A DNA stretch of 64,000 bases from Cryptomeria japonica. Its lineage: Eukaryota > Streptophyta > Pinopsida > Cupressales > Cupressaceae. Each line of letters starts with the position of its first letter. Position 1 is the first letter of the stretch. Below the pieces are notes generated by a model. That model saw only the letters and a program-made list of their open reading frames with translations, was not told where the DNA came from and did no database searches. The stretch covers positions 442,025,213 to 442,089,212 of the forward strand of contig NC_081407.1 of the NCBI RefSeq assembly GCF_030272615.1, written 5' to 3'. A program made the position numbers and the translations under genes. This document shows, piece after piece, positions 57,849 to 64,000 of the stretch.

Positions 57849-58964
57849 TGTTGGTATTATGGATGTGTTGCATTAGTTTTGTCATTGATGTCAACACTTA
57901 TCCTTCTGGAGATCTACATTGTTGATTTGGCACTATGGTTATATTGGTTTACTATTGAACCGGTACATTGTGTTCACTGGCAAGTTCAGTGACTTATGCA
58001 CAGTCAATGGTATATTGTTCACTGATAGGTTATATGGTTCACCAGCACTGATGATGACTTGTTATCATCTAGAGATCACTTGATTATGTCGAAGACATGG
58101 TTTGGATACTTGGTTTTGGTGTTTTGGTTATTGGTCTAATCGGGTTGACATATTTGTTGTTACCGGCAGATTGGTCTAGGTTATGGACCGGTATGCGATA
58201 TCTATTCCAGATCGGTATGGCAGGTTATGGAGATGATTTATTGATTGGATGTTGTTGTAAATGTATAAAGTCGACATGTTGTATTGCATCAAGACTTATT
58301 TGTAATTGATTTTATCGTAATATTCTTAGTGAGCCGACCTACACACTTGGTCTTAGGTTTTGTATATATATGTAAGATCTCATTTGTGAGATGAGAGATG
58401 GGATATGGTATGTAAGGTTATGGTATGGTATTGTAACATGGTATGTGAGAATATTGAAAATCATATGAGAAGACCATAAAGAAGGTTCAAGGAAGGTTTG
58501 AAGGTGATTATCAGAGCTTAACCAGTACTGAATCTAGCATCGGAGATGCTATTTTGAGAAGTACATTATTCTAGGATTTAACTATCCTACTGTAGTCATT
58601 GTGACTCCCATTTAAGTAGTGTGCTCTAGGCAGTTAGCCTTTCTGCATGTGCAGACCCCATTTGTATACACATATTATCTGCAATAGTATCATCTGATTG
58701 TGGGTAAGGTTTCCCAACGTGGTTTTTCCCTTTACAGGGTTTCCACGTTAAAATCTCTATGTTATGTGTTGTGGATGTTGTTTCTCTTTCTGTTTCATAC
58801 ATTAAGTTTCACTGGTATTGATATTAACTGTTAATCTGTCAGCTGACATTAAGTTTGGTTTACCGATATTAAGTATCAAGTTTGATTAAGTTATGATTGG
58901 GTTGAAATTCATTGACAATTGATTCACCCCCCCCCCTCTCTTAGTTGTCTTCCAGTTCCTAACA
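57849..58964 (+). repeat. 3' LTR of the Copia element
   Basis: 1,116 bp, very similar to the 5' LTR. It differs by scattered substitutions (for example ACCGGT against ACTGAT) and a longer TA run in the TATA region (GTATATATATGTAAG). Confidence 0.92.
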
Positions 58965-59040
58965 CCTTTCAAGATCTACACTTACCTTAATCAAAAATAT
59001 TATATTTTACATACCCTCCCCCTTAGATTTTAAATAAAAG

Positions 59041-59880
59041 ATGAATTTGAATGTTGCTCTCGCTCCTCCTCCCACCCAATGTTTTTCAATGGATCTTGCT
59101 ACAGTTGTTTTGTTGTTGAGGGGGAAGGAATACGTTTGTTGGGGGGCTTTCCCTTCTGCTTAGGCCTACAAACCCTTTGTTTGTGCCTAGTGGGGTTGTG
59201 CTCGTGCCTGCTATGGTGATGGTTGCTTCCCATGATAAGGTTTTCCCCTTTGTGAATGTGTTGGGGTCTTGATCTCTTGTTGTTGATGGTTAACCTCCTC
59301 CTGGGACTTTTGTTGGGTATGGTGTTGTGGGTTTTGGACTCCCCCCTTTGAGGCCTATTTCTTCTACCAAAGGTTGGATATCTTCTCATGTTGCCACATC
59401 TGTTGTTTCTCATCCTCTCAAGGGTAAATATTGTCCTCTTCTTTGTTCCAAGACCTCTCCTATTGTGTTGTGTGACCAAGATGTAGTGGAAAATGAGGAT
59501 GTGTACCAACAATGTGGATTAGTGTTTAGGTTCACTAGTCTTTGGCCTTCTCTCCTGAATCTTCATCGTTGGGTGTTTGATTCTTGGAAGCCCTTAGTTT
59601 CTGGTAATAGTGATCTCTTCCCTTGTGCTAAGTGATTTTAATTACATCTTTTGCTTCTTTTGGTAATTATGACTTCGTGAAATGAGCAAGTTATGGGCTT
59701 AGGGAGTAAACTTGTGAGGCCCTACCCCGATCCATCCTATCTCTTCAGCTATTTTCATTTTGGAACTATTTTAGATGCTAGTTTTGACACACTATGGATA
59801 GAGAACTTTACATGGTCCCATGATTTTGGTAACATGGATATATATGGATGCTTCATTTCTATGCCTTGTGGATTATAGAA
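59041..59880 (+). pseudogene. Possible LINE ORF1 (DUF4283-like) relic
   Basis: Several frames must be joined. The clearest part is 59,327-59,635: ISSTKGWISSHVATSVVSH, CSKTSPIVLCDQDVVENED and then VFRFTSLWPSLLNLHRWVFDSWKPL. The last resembles the W...F...LW.P segment at the start of plant LINE ORF1 proteins. The following bases give MGLGSKLVRPYP and FGTILDASFDTLW in decayed frames. It lies just after a LINE 3' end, so it would be a separate insertion. Assignment is by recall of the family pattern only. Confidence 0.4.
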
Positions 59881-62275
59881 TATTATAGGATTCTAGATTA
59901 GGGTAATATTGTGATGATGCAGGTTATTATCTGAATTTCAGAATTTGTTATAATGTTAGAAAAATGTTTGCATATCTTGTAGATGGATCAAATTTTGAGG
60001 ATTATAATAAATTGCTTTGATTTCTGATAAATCGTATTTTATAATGACGAGCCTTTGCAGAATGAATGTATTGTATTCTAATTATGTGTTATATATTATA
60101 TGAGGTTATTTGGGAAGTACTAATGCTTTAATTGAGATGTGTAGGAAACTATCCATGTGACCATGGAAATATTATGGAGAATCAAGCCTAGGCCAATGTG
60201 CATTAGTAAAACCAGGGGTTGTCTATTTGGAGAGACAACACCCCGTATGTACTGTATTTTATTCGTAAATGTAAAATGTTGCATGAGTGCAAATGGTATT
60301 TATTGGATTGTTTAAATTGTGTAAGGGACAATTGCCATGTGTGTATTGTGATGTGGAATTATTTTGTAGTGTCACTTGACACCTATGTAGTATGTTGTGT
60401 TGGCAATTTGTCTTGTCACCTTTTTGGAAAGTTTTATTTTTGTTAATTGTTATATCTCCTAATTATCCTTGAAGGAACCAAGAAATCTAGGTTAGTGAGC
60501 CACAAGGAAGGTCAACTCAGAGTTGACCCGTAGGTTAACTTCAGGTGGACTTTCTGAAGGTCAAATCAACTCCTAGAGTCAATTTTAGAGCATTTCTATT
60601 AGGCCTCATGGGGTACCTATGGGTGAAGGCCAAAATTGGCCATGTGTCTTTCCCTTAGCACTTGTTTAAACACCCAAAAAAGTGTTTTTCCCAAGATGGA
60701 TGAATTCCATCTATAGGAGTGCCCTCCTTGGTAGGAGAACCTTCTTGAAGGGAGTAATCCCTCTTCCCCATTCCATTTCCCTTCTCTAGACACCTAGGTT
60801 AGGGAGTGTGTAAGACCTAGGGAAGACCAATCCAATGGGGGATCCCTCACTCTATCCAAGAGGTTGGAAGGAGTGAGAGAGGCCTTCTTAGGCTAAGAAT
60901 GGAAGCTTAGTGAGCTAATCACCCACTCTCCATCCTTAGAGATTTTTGGAAAATTTTGAAAAGAAAATCAGTTTTAGGATAGCAGATTTGGGGGCTAAGG
61001 AATTGCAGAAAAAGATTGAGGATTGGGCAGCTCTTCATCAAGCCTTCCCATAGATTTCCCTTGGCAGGTCAAGGTTGGTGTTATCCTTTCCCCTCTTATG
61101 TAAATGTAGAAATGTTATAGAATGTTTGAATGCAAATTGCTGTAACTGTTTATTGTGTTGTATTTGTAAAATTTATGTGTTTCTTGTTTATATCTGTTTT
61201 ATGTAATGTTGTGTTTGGGGAGTGTTTCAAGACCATCCTTTCCTTGGGAGGAAAGATTGGTCTTGGGGGTGGAAGGAGCTTGACAGCCCTTAGGGTGAGA
61301 GGCTCTCATTTTGAGAGTGATCTCAAGGGTCTGTCCATGAGACCCTTGCTGCTTTCTTTTGTGTTATTTCTACTTGGGGGTCATAAGGGGTGCAAATATG
61401 GCATGGTTGCCTTTTTGGGGGTCATAAGGGTGTAGGGATTAAGGATGAATTTCTGGTTATGCATTCATGGGTGCCATGAGTTGGCTGTAAGTTTTATTTA
61501 GCAGATTTCTCCCCTAGGGTACTTGGTCCACTTCCACCCTTGTAAGGCATCACATTTTGTGATGGAGTTTCAGCTTGGGAAAGGGTGTCTCTATTGTGTT
61601 ATTTTCTTTCCCCTTGTTTGTTGTATTGCTTGGTTGTAACCCCGTCTAGGTCTTGATTCTCCTAGCTCGAGGGTGGCTTCTGGTAAGCCTAGGCTGGGAG
61701 GTGAGCATCCCATGGTCACAGCCCTAAAATTTTACATGCAGGTTGCTTGGGAAAAAAAAAAGGGGACTAGGAGTTGCAGATTTGTTTGGTTGCAGATTTT
61801 ATCCAGATACAGAAAAGCAAAAAGAGATGATACCATGTGTTTCTTTTTAGAAAATATTAGAAAGAGTTTTAAGGTGTTTTCTTTTAATTCAGTTTAAAGA
61901 AATGCATTCTTTTATTCAAGTCCTCATCATTAAGAATGAGTGACTAGTTGGGGGTTACTTTCACCCATTGTAAATGTGTTCCCTAGTATTCAAATATTCT
62001 GTATGCAAAATACATTTTATTTAAATTATGAACGTTTATTAGATTGCTGTAAATTGTATCAAATTCTGTCTCAAAAAAAAAAGGGGGATTCTGTTGTCAT
62101 GTCTATTTCTATAAATATAAGTTAAGGAAAAAAAAAGAGAAAGGAGTATGCATTATGTTGAGTAATTTCTTGCAAAATTTATTTACTGTTAAATTATTGC
62201 TTTTTACTCTATTTAGGCACAGCTGAAAAGGATCTAGCATTTATACATTGCTGTAGAAAACAAGTTGTAAAACTG

Positions 62276-62309
<34 letters not shown>

Positions 62310-62445
62310 AGAAGGAAAAGAAAATAAGGTTTATTCAGAGTGCTGTTAAAAGACTAAAATCAGAATGTTTAGATGTTAGAATCCCAAAAACAATATAAGG
62401 TTTTCCAGCCCTATTGTCTTATCATTTATTTAAAAATATCTGTGA

Positions 62446-62471
62446 ATATATATATATATATATATATATAT
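62446..62471. repeat. TA dinucleotide microsatellite
   Basis: 13 AT repeats in an AT-rich region, followed by more short TATATA runs. Confidence 0.8.
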
Positions 62472-62747
62472 TGGAAAAAATATATATACTTATATATATT
62501 TGTAAATATATACAGATTTCTAAATGTGTAACCCTGCAACAAAAAAATAAATATATAAAGCATTGCATGTTGCTGTGATTAAAATAATTCAGAACAAACT
62601 TCCTAATCCAAACCCTATATATATATCCCTGCGTCTGAAAACATACTCCAGGGATGCCAAAAAAAAAAAAAGAGAAATATATGCACAGACTTGAAACATG
62701 ACAATGGAAATATATAAATACATATATAAAAATATGTATATTTATAA

Positions 62748-62750
<3 letters not shown>

Positions 62751-62781
<31 letters not shown>
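62751..62781. repeat. TA dinucleotide microsatellite
   Basis: About 15 repeats, just before the GC-rich hairpin array. Confidence 0.8.
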
Positions 62782-62787
<6 letters not shown>

Positions 62788-62860
62788 TTACCTAAATTAT
62801 AAAATTTAAATAAAAAAAGAAATATCATACAAAAAAAGGGAGATCGTAGCACTGGCCGAG

Positions 62861-63112
62861 CCACTGTGTGTAAACACAGTGGACGGCTCTCGGGCCGCGC
62901 CACTGTGTTTACCCACAGTGGACGGCACGGGAAATGCCGAGCCACTGTGTGTAAACACAGTGGACAGTGCTCAGGCCGTGCCACTATGCTTACCCACCGT
63001 GGACGGCATGGGAGGTGTCGCCACTGTGTGTAAGCACAGTGGACGGTCCGCGGCCGCCATTGTGCGTATACACAGTGGACGGCACCGCCGTCACTGTGTA
63101 TAAACATAGTGG
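62861..63112. repeat. Seven tandem GC-rich hairpins (CCACTGTGT...ACACAGTGG)
   Basis: Each unit holds a 22-bp inverted repeat (arms CCACTGTGT and ACACAGTGG, loop about 4 bases). They are at 62,861, 62,900, 62,942, 62,981, 63,021, 63,057 and 63,091, so the period is 34-42 bp. Units 1 and 3 are identical; others carry one to several changes, some breaking the pairing. The 12-20 bp between units is itself GC-rich and partly palindromic (GGACGGC...GCCG). The surrounding DNA is very AT-rich, so the block is a sharp GC island. Confidence 0.85.
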
Positions 63113-63252
63113 CGTCCGGGAGAGCCCCACGCCACCTCCTCCACTCTTCTCCCTCTGCAAAAAAAAAAAAAAAACTCTACCTTGCCCATGGCCGCCGTGC
63201 CCTATCCGCCGTACCTGCAATCACACTAAACAATACAAAAAAAAACAGTATA

Positions 63253-63358
63253 ATAAACCCTAACCCATTTCGGGTTAGGGTATAAAATTTGTAAGAAAAT
63301 AAAATAAAATAGGAGTATATAGAAATGCAACCCTAACCCAATTTCAGGTTAGGGTTAG
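63253..63358. repeat. Two telomere-like inverted repeats
   Basis: AACCCTAACCC...GGGTTAGGGT around 63,257-63,281 and AACCCTAACCC...GGTTAGGGTTAG around 63,332-63,358. Each can fold on itself with a short loop. The repeat resembles CCCTAA rather than the usual plant CCCTAAA. It is two short copies, not a long telomere array. Confidence 0.55.
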
Positions 63359-63389
63359 CATTTTAGGGATTTATATATATATATATATG

Positions 63390-64000
63390 GGAGCATTAAA
63401 ATGTAGTTTTTAATTAGGGTTAGCATTTTTTTTTTAAACAAAGGATTTCTTTATTTAAATGGGAAATTTAAAATTAGAGATGGGAGTTTTAAATGGAAGT
63501 TTTAATAAATTAACTTTAATTAATAATTAGGATTATTTAAATAATTGAGTTAATATATGCTTATAATCTATAAAGAAATAAAATTAAATTAATCTAGAGG
63601 GATTTAAAAAGGGAAGAGTTAATATAGTTGGATAGACTATAACTTAAATCAAATTAATTTATTTAATTAGTCAATAGATTTTCCTCAATTTAATTGTGGA
63701 CAATAGGATATAATGTAAATGGGAAATTCAAAAGGAGGAATTTATAAATTTATGAACCTTAAGCCCTTGAGACCGATTTTTGGTCGGATCAAAATTAAAT
63801 CGTCAAAACTAAGGGTTTAGGGAAGATTAGAATTGGCTTTAGCTTATTGTCGGTTTTAGTGAGCAAATAACATTATAGAAATTCGAACCCTCATCGGTTG
63901 GATTTAAATAATAGATTTACATGTGCATCAATTAATTAATAGCATTATCATTACATGTGTTGGGGATGATTTAATACATCAAGATAACCAATTAACCCTT
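63390..64000. other. AT-rich sequence with no recognised gene
   Basis: Many AATTAA, TTTAAAT and TAATTAAT phrases; no open frame of note. A GACCGATTTTTGGTCGG near-palindrome is at about 63,771-63,787. Confidence 0.4.

Larger units (their letters stand above)
52183..58964 (+). mobile_element. Copia (Ty1-type) LTR retrotransposon with gag-pol
   Basis: Plus-strand element, 6.8 kb, with LTRs 52,183-53,295 and 57,849-58,964 (TGTTGG...TAACA). Perfect duplication CCTTT (52,178-52,182 and 58,965-58,969). Primer-binding site 53,298-53,310, polypurine tract 57,837-57,848. The domain order gag, protease, integrase, reverse transcriptase, RNase H is Copia. Frames are broken at several points, so this copy is not active, but it represents the autonomous partner lineage of elements 1-3. 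Confidence 0.95.
59881..62820. other. Unassigned repetitive sequence
   Basis: No recognisable coding frame. About 60,470-61,090 looks like a transcribed non-coding repeat with several GGTC(A)ACT and CCTTCTTG phrases. Simple runs: 32 A at 62,276-62,307, (TA)n at about 62,446-62,471 and 62,751-62,781, and short A runs near 61,750 and 62,072. The stretch may be the inside or LTR of a degraded element, but I found no matching ends. Confidence 0.4.

Noticed and set aside
59099-59512. Minus-strand frame rich in Arg/His/Pro
   Set aside because: It is opposite the possible LINE ORF1 relic and has no recognisable motif; composition reflects a T/G-rich plus strand.
62861-63112. CRISPR-like look of repeats with variable spacers
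   Set aside because: The repeat unit is a self-complementary 22-mer with short, GC-rich spacers of 12-20 bases in plant DNA; no cas genes or leader. A hairpin array describes it better.
62784-63263. Short frames over the hairpin array with repeated HCVYAQ or LCLPTVDG text
   Set aside because: The peptide repeats only mirror the DNA repeat, and frames shift between units.

Overview
The window looks like nuclear DNA of a large, repeat-rich plant genome, most probably a gymnosperm (conifer-type). I infer this from the AT-rich, transposon-on-transposon structure, from plant Copia and plant LINE signatures, and from the absence of any convincing host gene. I found no rRNA or tRNA gene, no CRISPR array and no bacterial features. 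Almost every long reading frame belongs to a retroelement, and nearly all carry stops or frameshifts.

Region 1-45,736 is a deep nest. The outer shell is a plus-strand Copia-type LTR (starts 1,153, ends 45,736). Into it went an old LTR-like block (about 1,841-11,521), which holds element 1 (2,697-9,329, minus strand, 5-bp target duplication GGTAT). Element 2 (12,491-45,716, minus) also went into the shell. Element 2 is in turn interrupted by element 4 (16,856-22,525, duplication CCTAA), by a full LINE (24,626-40,820, 17-bp target duplication) and by a 4-kb LTR-like block (41,189-45,225). The LINE is itself split by a solo LTR (24,917-26,076, duplication AAAAG) and by element 3 (27,468-35,401).

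Elements 1, 2 and 3 are one family of LTR retrotransposons without protease, integrase or reverse transcriptase. Each has a gag-like coiled-coil ORF1 with 4-5 CCHC knuckles and a conserved ORF2 spanning about 3.2-3.3 kb of unknown function. Their LTR ends, primer-binding site, leader and polypurine tract closely match those of the Copia element at 52,183-58,964, which carries gag-pol. The simplest reading is that Copia machinery of this lineage moves them in trans.

Region 45,737-52,182 holds a LINE tail, a 5'-truncated minus-strand LINE (about 46,405-50,480) and a solo LTR. Both larger LINEs carry an extra ORF3 downstream of the RNase H domain, which is unusual for plant L1-type LINEs. Region 52,183-58,964 is the Copia element (duplication CCTTT), now with broken frames and damaged protease and integrase motifs. 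The last 5 kb (59,000-64,000) is mostly unassigned. It contains a probable LINE ORF1 relic, microsatellites, a GC-rich array of seven tandem hairpins (62,861-63,112) and two telomere-like inverted repeats.
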